Origin: an uncultured Bacilli bacterium
GTDB taxonomy: Bacteria > Bacillota_I > Bacilli_A > RF39 > UBA660
DNA length: 25,131 nt
Assembly (NCBI GenBank): GCA_934096715.1
Contig: CAKOMQ010000018.1
Span: 1-25,131, forward strand
Reading direction: 5' to 3'
The notes below the pieces were generated by a model. The model searched no databases and was not told where the DNA came from. It saw only the letters and a list, made by a program, of their open reading frames with translations. Position 1 is the stretch's first letter. Each line of letters begins with the position of its first letter. Shown here piece by piece: positions 8,119 to 14,749 of the stretch. A program made the position numbers and the translations under genes.

Positions 8119-8183
8119 TTAACATATGCAAGAAATATGTTAAAATTTTAACGTTTTTTTAACATATTTTTTTAATATGTTAA
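8119..8183. repeat. Two identical dyads TTAACATAT-N7-ATATGTTAA, 40 bp apart
   Basis: Copy one occupies 8119-8143 with spacer GCAAGAA, copy two 8159-8183 with a T-rich spacer. Arms are the same 9 bases in both, spacers are both 7 nt, and centres are exactly 40 bp apart. They lie in the 290-bp gap between the convergent pyrophosphatase and argS genes, which otherwise shows no gene. Each could act as a hairpin; copy two is followed by T's on the plus strand. They could equally be paired protein-binding sites. Confidence 0.7.
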
Positions 8184-8209
8184 TTTTTATCAAAAAATAA
8201 AAAGGATTA

Positions 8210-9940
8210 TTACATCCTTTCTGGTACTTCAATAGCTAATATATTAAGTAAATCTAAGTTAACTTTATATACAATACTTGTTAAATATAACCAAGACTTT
8301 TTCTTTTCTTCATCACTTTCTTTTAAAATAATATTTTCTGTATAGAATCTATTAAAAGTAGTTGTTAACTTATATAAATATTCAGTTATATCATTAAGTG
8401 ATTTAGAATTAAAAGCTTTATTTAATACTAAATCTAAATTATTAAGTTGTAATATTAAATCTCTATCAAATTGATTATATACATTATATAATTTATCATA
8501 TTTAATACCAAGTTCATCTGCTTTATTTAATAATGATTTCATTCTATTAGTAGAATACAATATAAATGGTCCAGTTTTTCCATCTAAATCACAGAACTTT
8601 TCTAAATCAAATACATAATCTGATTCTCTATTTGGAAGTAAATCAGCAAACTTAATAGCAGATATAGCAATCTTAGTAGCTATCTCATCCCTATTATCTA
8701 GAATATTAGGATTTAATCTTCTTAAGCTTTCTTCCTTAACCATTTCAAATAAATCCATTAGTTTCATTACTCCACCATCACGTGTTTTAAATGGTTTACC
8801 ATCACTACCATTCATAGTACCAAAACCTGCAAAATATAAGTCAGTTTTATCATTTACTATTTTAGACTTTCTAGCTGCTCTAAAAGCTTGAACAAAGTGC
8901 AACTCTTGTCTCTTATCAACAACATACCAAATATGATCTGGATCATAATTAAGTACACGTTCATAGATAGTAGCAAGTTCAGCAGTAGAATAAAGTATAC
9001 CCCCATCACTTTTTATAATTAACATAGGTGGTATTTCTACTTTATCATCATCTTCTTTAACATCTATAACTTGCGCTCCATTAGATTCTTTAAGTATATT
9101 ATTCTTAACTAAATAATCAACTAATTCAGGAACATATACTTCTTCATCACTTTCCCCATTATATAGATCAAAATGAGCATTTAATAAATCATATATTTTC
9201 TTAATATCAGTTTTAGAAATCTTCATAATTTCTTTCCATAAATCATATATACCACGTTCACGTGATTGTAATCTATGTGTCATTACTTGAGCTTCATGTA
9301 AATATTCTTCATCTTCTTTACTTTTATTAGAAGCATAAGGATATATCTCTTCTAAATCTTGATTAGTTATATTTATACCAGGATATTCTCCTTCATAACT
9401 AGGATCAAAATAAGGTAAATCAGGATATCTTTTAGATATTTCTAATATAACTAATCCAAGTGGTCTACCCCAGTCACCTAAATGAGTATCTCCAATAGTT
9501 TTATATCCCATATAGTTTGCTAACCTTTTTAAAGCTTCTCCAATATTTGCGGCACGCAAATGCCCTACATGTAAACTTTTCGCAACATTCGCACCACCAT
9601 AATCTAAAAATATTAATTTATTATTTTTAGGATATTCTTTTATTTCAACATTAGTAAAATCTGTTAATGCCTTATTACTAATAAACATATTAATAAATCC
9701 CGGTCCAGCTACATCAACACTTTCAAAAAAATCATCTTCTTTAAGTATATTAATAATATCTTCAGCTATTACTATAGGACTCTTACCATACTTTTTAGCA
9801 AGACTCATCGCCCCATTAAACTGATACTCTGCTAAATCTCTACGACCTGATTCATTAACAACAACATTATCCATAACATATCCGCATTCATTTAAAGCAT
9901 TACTAACTTTATTTTCTAGTAATTCATAAAAATTCTTCAT
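8210..9940 (-). CDS. argS: Arginyl-tRNA synthetase
   Basis: 576-residue class I aminoacyl-tRNA synthetase that charges tRNA-Arg. The N-terminal ArgRS-specific domain is followed by GGANVAKSLHVGHLRAANIG with the HIGH-type box HVGH at residues 124-127, then GDTHLGDWGRPLG, the region KPFKTRDGGVMKL that replaces the KMSKS motif in many ArgRS, and the C-terminal anticodon-binding DALR domain ending in IEVPERM. The ATG at 9940 is chosen since GGTGA lies 5 nt upstream; the GTG at 9949 is part of that site. It lies 45 nt behind two small membrane-protein genes on the same strand and may be cotranscribed with them. No clear T-box leader is visible. Confidence 0.96.
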   Translation of the reverse strand: MKNFYELLENKVSNALNECGYVMDNVVVNESGRRDLAEYQFNGAMSLAKKYGKSPIVIAEDIINILKEDDFFESVDVAGPGFINMFISNKALTDFTNVEIKEYPKNNKLIFLDYGGANVAKSLHVGHLRAANIGEALKRLANYMGYKTIGDTHLGDWGRPLGLVILEISKRYPDLPYFDPSYEGEYPGINITNQDLEEIYPYASNKSKEDEEYLHEAQVMTHRLQSRERGIYDLWKEIMKISKTDIKKIYDLLNAHFDLYNGESDEEVYVPELVDYLVKNNILKESNGAQVIDVKEDDDKVEIPPMLIIKSDGGILYSTAELATIYERVLNYDPDHIWYVVDKRQELHFVQAFRAARKSKIVNDKTDLYFAGFGTMNGSDGKPFKTRDGGVMKLMDLFEMVKEESLRRLNPNILDNRDEIATKIAISAIKFADLLPNRESDYVFDLEKFCDLDGKTGPFILYSTNRMKSLLNKADELGIKYDKLYNVYNQFDRDLILQLNNLDLVLNKAFNSKSLNDITEYLYKLTTTFNRFYTENIILKESDEEKKKSWLYLTSIVYKVNLDLLNILAIEVPERM

Positions 9941-9985
9941 AAATATCACCTTACATGTTATTTTATCACATTTACTTATAAATTA

Positions 9986-10303
9986 CTATTCTTTACTAAA
10001 ATAAACAAAACAAGATGTACTTTTATCAAATTCCATTACTATTTTATCAACATCACCATTATATCTAAGATGTGTATTTATTCTCTTACCACTTTTATTA
10101 ACACAACCACTATCACTTTTTAAAACATACTCACTCCCAGCCCAGCCATGTTCTTGTTTTATCTCATTATTATCAACATATATTACAGGAACATCTCTAT
10201 CTTTATTTCCATAAGATCTAATAGCAAGTGAAATAAATGATACTTCTAATATCATTAATATTCCAAGTATAATTATTCTTTTTTTATTAACTTTATATTT
10301 CAT
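9986..10303 (-). CDS. Hypothetical membrane-anchored small protein
   Basis: 105 residues: basic N-terminus, one membrane helix at about residues 10-27 (IIILGILMILEVSFISLA), then an extracellular domain of about 75 residues with two cysteines (SGCVNKSG and TSCFVYFSKE). The ending FDKSTSCFVYF is beta-like. No family is recognised. It starts 21 nt after the upstream CmpB-like gene and precedes argS on the same strand. Confidence 0.7.
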   Translation of the reverse strand: MKYKVNKKRIIILGILMILEVSFISLAIRSYGNKDRDVPVIYVDNNEIKQEHGWAGSEYVLKSDSGCVNKSGKRINTHLRYNGDVDKIVMEFDKSTSCFVYFSKE

Positions 10304-10324
10304 AATTATATTATGTAATAATTC

Positions 10325-10843
10325 TTAATATTTTATAACAGCAGTTACAACTATATCAGTAATCATAAGTACACTTAAAGAATAATCTATTATATTTACT
10401 ACTATTTGATTCATCTTTTTATAAAGTTTTTCATATAGTGGATATAATACATATATAAATAACATTCCCCCTATTGTAAATGCTAAAACACTTTCAAAAC
10501 ATATTAACCCATCTAAATTTAAAAAGTTATCTCTATAATCCCAATATCTCTTATTAAATACTTTCAAAAATAATAACCCTATTAAGTATTCTAATCCACC
10601 CATAGATATCATAGTTAATAAGAATACTAATATATATTTCTTCTTTATTGGTTTAAATAAAGTTAAAAAACACATTCCAATACCATAAATTGGTAACCAA
10701 GGACCATATAAAGCACCCCTATTAACAAAATGATCTCTTTTCACTAAACAATATATTATTTCATATATATAACCAATAATAGATCCTATATAAAATAATA
10801 GCAATATAAATGTAATCTTTTTCATTATTCTCTTAAACTTCAT
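10325..10843 (-). CDS. Multi-pass membrane protein, CmpB-like putative ABC permease family
   Basis: 172 residues with about five membrane helices. The pattern YIGSIIGYIYEIIYCLV ... FVNRGALYGPWLPIYGIG ... YWDYRDNFLNLDGLICFE matches the family annotated as putative ABC-transporter type IV/CmpB (PF06541), common in Firmicutes, from memory of the family's conserved Glu, Arg-Gly-Pro-Tyr-Gly and WDYR motifs. True function is not established, and no ATPase partner is adjacent. It heads a minus-strand group with the 105-residue protein and argS. Confidence 0.78.
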   Translation of the reverse strand: MKFKRIMKKITFILLLFYIGSIIGYIYEIIYCLVKRDHFVNRGALYGPWLPIYGIGMCFLTLFKPIKKKYILVFLLTMISMGGLEYLIGLLFLKVFNKRYWDYRDNFLNLDGLICFESVLAFTIGGMLFIYVLYPLYEKLYKKMNQIVVNIIDYSLSVLMITDIVVTAVIKY

Positions 10844-10927
10844 ATTACTAGTATTCCCAATAATACTCTTAATACATTGCTAGTTTTTAACATTTATATC
10901 GTATATCATATATATTTTTTGAATATT

Positions 10928-10976
10928 TTTACTATTTTTCAAAGGAATAATTATAAATAATTTACTATTTTTCAAA
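10928..10976. repeat. 16-bp direct repeat upstream of the CmpB-like gene
   Basis: TTTACTATTTTTCAAA occurs at 10928-10943 and 10961-10976, offset 33 bp. On the minus strand each reads TTTGAAAAATAGTAAA and contains a TTGAAA -35-like hexamer, but the spacing to nearby TATAAT-like hexamers is poor. It may be the control region of the minus-strand operon. The 10844-11020 stretch is otherwise AT-rich and without a gene. Confidence 0.5.
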
Positions 10977-11020
10977 AGAATTATAAATGTTAATATAAAA
11001 ACTGATAAAAATGGCAATTC

Positions 11021-11044
11021 AAAAAAAGCAACCATTGTTGCTTT
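11021..11044 (-). terminator. Intrinsic terminator ending the DGR template RNA
   Basis: On the minus strand AAAGCAAC, loop AATG, GTTGCTTT is followed by a run of T. It is the first good terminator downstream of TR on the TR-sense strand, about 150 nt past TR, and probably sets the 3' end of the template RNA. The intervening segment would hold the cDNA priming region by analogy with the Bordetella phage DGR. Confidence 0.85.
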
Positions 11045-11187
11045 TCACATTTAATACAGTTTACAGGCACTTTCGTAAAAGTAATCCATCCGTATTCTTT
11101 ATTTGGAAATATACTACTGCATATCTCAAGGAAAGACTTTGTTCTCTATCTTACTCATTATACAGCCTTAACCATATAATTATCCGA

Positions 11188-11203
11188 AGCTCTATAGAGA
11201 GCT
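11188..11203 (-). other. Short hairpin abutting the TR end
   Basis: AGCTCT, loop of four, AGAGCT overlaps the IMH* end of TR. It is present on the TR side only, since the VR side differs at three of these bases. Confidence 0.5.
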
Positions 11204-11319
11204 GGGCGCACGCCATTGGAGTTAGTCACATTGTTGTTGTTCACGTTACCGTCGCTATTCACATTCCACGCATTGAAGTTACTACCATTAGCCCCATTAC
11301 GAGAAAGTTTAGTCCAGTC
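11194..11319 (-). other. DGR template repeat (TR)
   Basis: 126-bp imperfect copy of the 3' part of the target gene. Relative to VR, the core has 13 substitutions, all at adenines of the minus (coding) strand, while C, G and T are unchanged there. The sense frame holds 13 AAY codons (for example NVNNNNVTNSNGVRP), the classical design of TRs in which AAY can mutate to many residues without creating stops. The 3' end GGCGTGCGCCCAG is identical in both repeats, then three of the next bases differ (CTC in TR, TCT in VR), as for IMH* versus IMH. At the 5' end TR has one extra codon (AAA) and two non-adenine changes, marking the homology edge. No complete gene contains it. Confidence 0.95.
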
Positions 11320-11332
11320 TTCCCTATATCTA

Positions 11333-11417
11333 AACACACTTTATACAATTCCACTCCCACGAGAGTTTGAAAGATAGGTCTGATTTGTTATTTATATTTC
11401 TATAATAAAAGTGTGTT
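11333..11417 (-). other. Long-range stem-loop directly 5' of TR in the template RNA
   Basis: AACACACTTTTAT (minus strand, from 11417) can pair with ATAAAGTGTGTT (to 11333), with one bulge, enclosing about 60 nt that itself contains a small ACTCT/GGAGT hairpin. It starts only 14 bases from TR. It probably shapes the template RNA; this is inferred from complementarity only. Confidence 0.55.
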
Positions 11418-11435
11418 GATACCATTTTCGGCAGA

Positions 11436-11455
11436 CGCCGACTTTACAGCCGGCG
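11436..11455. other. GC-rich hairpin between target gene and TR
   Basis: CGCCGAC, loop TTTACA, GCCGGCG gives a 7-bp stem with one G-U pair, striking in such AT-rich DNA. On the plus strand it is followed by AGTTTTGTTTT, so it could stop antisense transcription coming from the TR side; on the minus strand there is no T-run, so sense transcription should pass. Confidence 0.55.
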
Positions 11456-11522
11456 AGTTTTGTTTTAGCACATATTGCCAGTATTAAATTCTATAATATT
11501 TTTACTACCAAAATTTTTCGCT

Positions 11523-11554
11523 AGCCGCACCCGTGCTACAACGGGTAGGCGGCT
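11523..11554 (-). other. DGR post-VR hairpin/cruciform
   Basis: AGCCGC pairs with GCGGCT and CCCGT with ACGGG around the loop TGTAGC, with a small asymmetric internal loop (CTA against T). It begins 16 bp after the target stop codon and 82 bp from the IMH. DGRs such as that of Bordetella phage BPP-1 need a hairpin shortly after VR for efficient homing. No T-run follows, so it is unlikely to be a terminator. Confidence 0.7.
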
Positions 11555-11569
11555 CTGTTATCGAACGCC

Positions 11570-13126
11570 CTATTGGATCATGAACGGATCGTCCAAAGAG
11601 CCTTCACCGCTTAAAAATGCTTGATTCGATGTAAGATAGAAGACTGGGCGCACGCCAAAGGAGTCAGTCACATAGTTGTCGTACACGTAACCGCCGCTAT
11701 ACACATACCACGCAATGAAGTTACTACCATTAGCCCCAAAACGAGAAAGCGTCCATTCAGTACTAGACTTAGTTGTATCATTATTGCTTTGGTGCATCCA
11801 GCCTGTTTTTAATGTTGAATAATTTGTTGATACTGTTAGTGCTAAAGCACTTGACCCTAATGATAATGCATAATCACTTGCATACATTAAGCCTATTTTA
11901 CCAGTAGGATTTGTCCATACTCCTCCATTACAATTTATTGCTGTTTCATTGTAGTTCTTACATAATGTCTCTGATGATGTTTTATGCATCTCATTTAGAT
12001 ATATTCCCTTTGTTGTTGAATAATAATAATGTGGATTATTTGTTTGGTCTTCATATGATTTTGTATTTACTGCACTCCATGTCCAGTTTTCTATACGATT
12101 ACTCCATTCTGTGTTTTGTAGGTAATCATATGTTGCGTTTGTTAGGAATCCAGAACCATTTAAACTTGTATATAATGTACTACCTTCCCAATTTACATCT
12201 GCATTTGTATCATTCCATTTTGCTGATATTAATTGTTTATATTTGATTAGTTTAACATGATTTTTTCCATTTGCATCTGAGAATACCCCAAGTACTCGAT
12301 ACATGTATTTATCTTGATTTGTTGTACAATCTGATTTGTTATTTGTACCAAAACATATAAAGTTATTTGGATTAGTGCTAGTTCCTACTGCGCCACTTCC
12401 TGTGTATCTATAGCCATCTCCTTCTAGTCCACTTTGCCATAAGTTTCCACTTGCAATTAATTTATCTGCTAGTGGTGTTGAATCAGCATGTAGTTTGCAA
12501 GAAAATGCTTTTTTATCTCCACTTGTATATGGTTCTATTTTTATTGTGTATGAATTACCTACTAGTTTATCTTGTTTATTTGCTGTATTTGTTATACTAC
12601 TTGTTAGTGGTATTGATACACTATTTCCTTTTGTTAAGTTTTTAATTTCTCCACTTACTATAATGCCAGTAGTTCCAGCAGTAGTAAGTTCCTTAAGAGT
12701 CATAGTCTTATCTCCAACTACTACTTTTACATCATTATCTGAATTATCAGTGATTGGAGTTGTTACTGTTGCTGTTACCTTATAATTATAAGTACAATCT
12801 AGTGCTTCATCTCCTTCTGGTAGTTGTGCTGTTGCTAATGTGTAATTTGGATTAGTAGTTAGTGCTAGTCCATTTTCATTTTCATTAGCATAATAAGTCT
12901 TACCAGCATTTGCTTGACTCATTAAATTTGCATCTAAATTTAGATATAACTTAGATGTTTTAATTTGCATTGATGGATTTCCTAAGTTGTTTGCTTTACC
13001 TGATACCTTAGCCCCCGTCTTATCACTTGTTGCATTAATACTAAAGTATGCATATGTTCCACCAATCAGTAATAATAATGCAAAAGTGAATGCTACAACT
13101 ATAAGTTGCTTTTTCTTTTCTTCCAT
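11570..13126 (-). CDS. DGR target: secreted/anchored surface protein with variable C-terminal domain
   Basis: 518 residues. MEEKKKQLIVVAFTFALLLL then IGGTYAYFS is one hydrophobic segment (about residues 6-26) resembling the signal of TasA/camelysin-like (SipW-type) proteins. Residues about 30-210 look like a Thr/Asn-rich beta domain. The rest carries (MYRVLGVFSD), (KIGLMYASDYALS) and, near the end, W-T-L-S-R...GVRPVFYL, a layout shared with C-type-lectin-fold DGR targets. VR covers about residues 457-497, with 11 TR Asn/Asp positions changed to Phe, Ile, Tyr, Gly or Asp. The ATG at 13126 is chosen because AAAGGA lies 7 nt before it; the ATG at 13132 touches that site. It has its own promoter and an attenuator-like leader. 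No LPxTG sorting motif is present. Ligand is unknown. Confidence 0.92.
   Translation of the reverse strand: MEEKKKQLIVVAFTFALLLLIGGTYAYFSINATSDKTGAKVSGKANNLGNPSMQIKTSKLYLNLDANLMSQANAGKTYYANENENGLALTTNPNYTLATAQLPEGDEALDCTYNYKVTATVTTPITDNSDNDVKVVVGDKTMTLKELTTAGTTGIIVSGEIKNLTKGNSVSIPLTSSITNTANKQDKLVGNSYTIKIEPYTSGDKKAFSCKLHADSTPLADKLIASGNLWQSGLEGDGYRYTGSGAVGTSTNPNNFICFGTNNKSDCTTNQDKYMYRVLGVFSDANGKNHVKLIKYKQLISAKWNDTNADVNWEGSTLYTSLNGSGFLTNATYDYLQNTEWSNRIENWTWSAVNTKSYEDQTNNPHYYYSTTKGIYLNEMHKTSSETLCKNYNETAINCNGGVWTNPTGKIGLMYASDYALSLGSSALALTVSTNYSTLKTGWMHQSNNDTTKSSTEWTLSRFGANGSNFIAWYVYSGGYVYDNYVTDSFGVRPVFYLTSNQAFLSGEGSLDDPFMIQ
11636..11758 (-). other. DGR variable repeat (VR) with IMH
   Basis: 123-bp counterpart of TR inside the target gene, ending 64 nt before the stop codon. 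It differs from TR at 13 template adenines (10 A to T, 3 A to G), plus three IMH mismatches at 11641-11643 and edge differences near 11750-11758. The codon-level result is mostly Asn to Tyr, Phe or Asp. The unbiased GC-rich end GCGTGCGCCCAG is the initiation of mutagenic homing site. Confidence 0.95.
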
Positions 13127-13152
13127 AAACATTTCCTTTCTTTCTAAAAATA

Positions 13153-13186
13153 CAAAAAAGAAGGGTAAGACTTAACTTCCCTTCTT
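13153..13186 (-). terminator. Intrinsic terminator/attenuator just before the DGR target start
   Basis: On the minus strand AAGAAGGG, 13-nt loop, CCCTTCTT continues into a T-run. It ends about 26 nt before the target's ATG and lies downstream of the only good promoter, so it would end most target transcripts unless relieved. Confidence 0.75.
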
Positions 13187-13213
13187 CATTATATCTTTCA
13201 GATTTCTTCTTTG

Positions 13214-13224
13214 CCCCCCCCCCC
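13214..13224 (-). repeat. Homopolymer of 11 G (coding strand) in the target leader
   Basis: Eleven consecutive C on the plus strand, G on the transcript strand, between the leader hairpin and the terminator. Such runs slip during replication and are rare in AT-rich genomes. The exact length may also vary by sequencing error. Confidence 0.85.
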
Positions 13225-13340
13225 AGGAGTTTTTTGCGAACTCGCGTTCGAACAAACGCATACTCCTGAGAGAAGGAACTTTATACCAGAAATTGATATA
13301 AAATATAAGGGCTTACTCTTACTTTAGTACTTTCAAATCT

Positions 13341-13369
13341 ATTATACAAAATTTGTCGTACTTTGTAAA
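13341..13369 (-). promoter_or_regulatory. Promoter of the DGR target gene
   Basis: TTTACA (13364-13369), exactly 17 nt, TATAAT (13341-13346). It is the best promoter in the DGR and lies after the end of the RT operon's last open frame, so target and TR can be expressed independently of the RT. Confidence 0.85.
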
Positions 13370-13404
13370 TCTTTTTCGAGTGATATTTATTTTTTATTAT
13401 TTTT

Positions 13405-13677
13405 TTACTTTGTATACAATAATTTAATAATTTCAGATAAGTAATATCGATAATAATATAAATAATAGTTATTCTTTTTATAGTAAGTATATACTTCTAA
13501 TTCATTAGTACTACTAACTATAATATGGTTAATCTTTAACTTCTTAATATTTTTATATTTTAAATAATATAATAATTTTCTATCAATATCTATACTAGTT
13601 ATTTTATTATCAGATTTTCTAAATAATATAAGATAGTTAGGATATAATCTTTTTAAAAATAAATATCTATTCTTTAT
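13405..13677 (-). CDS. Small ORF after the RT, no canonical start; possible RT extension
   Basis: A frame of 95 open codons (13692 to 13405) overlaps the last 26 nt of the RT and is +1 relative to it. It has no ATG, GTG or TTG until its last codons. Its product begins near IKNRYLFLKRLYPNYLILF and is rich in Tyr, Lys and Ile, with codon use like its neighbours. AAAGG lies 8-9 nt before an ATA at 13677, so it may start at ATA; otherwise it could be reached by a +1 frameshift from the RT, or reflect an indel. The YPNYLILFRKSD stretch resembles the start of MutS domain I (YPDALLLFRVGDFY), making a link with the upstream MutS-like gene possible. Weakly supported. Confidence 0.45.
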   Translation of the reverse strand: MKNRYLFLKRLYPNYLILFRKSDNKITSIDIDRKLLYYLKYKNIKKLKINHIIVSSTNELEVYTYYKKNNYYLYYYRYYLSEIIKLLYTK

Positions 13678-14749
13678 AAAAGAATTCCTTTTCTAGATAT
13701 CTTCTTATCTTTAAGGTATTGCCATACTTATATGACTTATAATAAGTCATATAAGAACAAAGTAAACTATTAAAATCTATCTTTTTGTTTTTATATAAAT
13801 ATAATTTATTTCTAACATTTTGTTTTGCTTTCTTTAAAGCATTACTATTAATTTTAATTATTGTTTTCTTGGATATAACTTTAAAGTTATATCCAAGAAA
13901 AGCAAATCCTTTATTACTTGTTAATATCTTGGTTTTTTTATAATTAAGTTTTAAATTATACTCATTATTTAATTTATATTCTATAGTTTTTAAAGCATCT
14001 TGTAATACTTTTTTATCATGATGAATTATTATAAAATCATCCATATATCTTATATAATATTTTAAATGTAAATTATTAACTATAAAATGATCTAACTTAT
14101 ATAAATAAAATATGGAAAGAAATTGACTAGTCATGTTACCTATTGGTAACCCTTTACCATACTCATAGTATGGTAAAGAATTTATTTCTTCATTATTATA
14201 TTTATTTTTAATCTTATTAATAGTTTCATTTATATATGGTTCGTTAGTACTATCTAATATTTTTTCTATAATAGAATATTCTTTAGAATCTAATTTATCT
14301 ATAAGTAAACTTTTTAGTACAAAGTGGTCAATACTATAAAAGTACTTAGATATATCTAATTTTAATATATAAAATTTATCATACTTTTTATTAAGTTCTA
14401 TATATTTTTTAATTTTTTTGATACCATACTCAGTACCCATACCCGTACGTGTTGCGATATTATTATCTATTAAATATTTTTCTAACTTAGGATAAAGATA
14501 ATGTTTAGTAACATAATGATTAACTAGTTTATCCTTAATAGGTAAAGACATTATAATCCTATACTTAGGTTCTTTAATTAAAAATATATTATATTTAATC
14601 TTATTGGGTAAATTATATATGATGTCCTTATGGGCATCATATATATTTACCATCTTAAAGCGATCAAATTTATATAAAGTATTAACATTCTTAACATTCC
14701 TTATTAGTACTCCTTCATATAAGTCAATTAGTTTCTTTAATCCATCCAT
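13667..14749 (-). CDS. DGR reverse transcriptase
   Basis: 360 residues. It copies the TR RNA into adenine-mutated cDNA that replaces VR. RT motifs seen: LKLDISKYFYSID at 129-141 (catalytic Asp132), GLPIGNMTSQ at 200-209, where the IGNxxSQ form in place of QGxxxSP is diagnostic of DGR RTs, YMDD at 235-238 (catalytic Asp pair), and FAFLGYNF at 282-289. The end SYMTYYKSYKYGNTLKIRR corresponds to the thumb/C-terminus, and length is typical; there is no maturase or endonuclease domain. It overlaps the avd gene by 26 nt, so the two are coupled. The start ATG has only a weak ribosome site, consistent with coupling. Confidence 0.96.
   Translation of the reverse strand: MDGLKKLIDLYEGVLIRNVKNVNTLYKFDRFKMVNIYDAHKDIIYNLPNKIKYNIFLIKEPKYRIIMSLPIKDKLVNHYVTKHYLYPKLEKYLIDNNIATRTGMGTEYGIKKIKKYIELNKKYDKFYILKLDISKYFYSIDHFVLKSLLIDKLDSKEYSIIEKILDSTNEPYINETINKIKNKYNNEEINSLPYYEYGKGLPIGNMTSQFLSIFYLYKLDHFIVNNLHLKYYIRYMDDFIIIHHDKKVLQDALKTIEYKLNNEYNLKLNYKKTKILTSNKGFAFLGYNFKVISKKTIIKINSNALKKAKQNVRNKLYLYKNKKIDFNSLLCSYMTYYKSYKYGNTLKIRRYLEKEFFYKE

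Larger units (their letters stand above)
13133..13335 (-). promoter_or_regulatory. Structured 5' leader of the DGR target gene
   Basis: About 200 nt between the expected transcription start and the start codon. In transcript order: TTTATATC/GGTATAAA hairpin; CAGGAGT (13262-13268) pairing with ACTCCTG (13224-13230) as an outer stem; inside it either GCGTT/AACGC or CGAAC-GCGA-GTTCG (13237-13250, GNRA loop), two mutually exclusive hairpins; then 11 G; then a terminator. The segment TTCCTTCT (13271-13278) can pair with the terminator's 5' arm AGAAGGGAA with one bulge, a possible antiterminator. No known riboswitch or T-box signature is recognised. Confidence 0.6.

Noticed and set aside
11011..12785. 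Several plus-strand ORFs opposite the DGR target and TR
   Set aside because: They are antisense shadows of the target gene and TR, with skewed composition, no ribosome sites, and no protein-like features.
13667..14749. Group II intron or retron RT
   Set aside because: No maturase or endonuclease domain or intron structure, and no retron msr/msd RNA; IGNxxSQ, Avd and an adenine-biased TR/VR pair fix it as a DGR.
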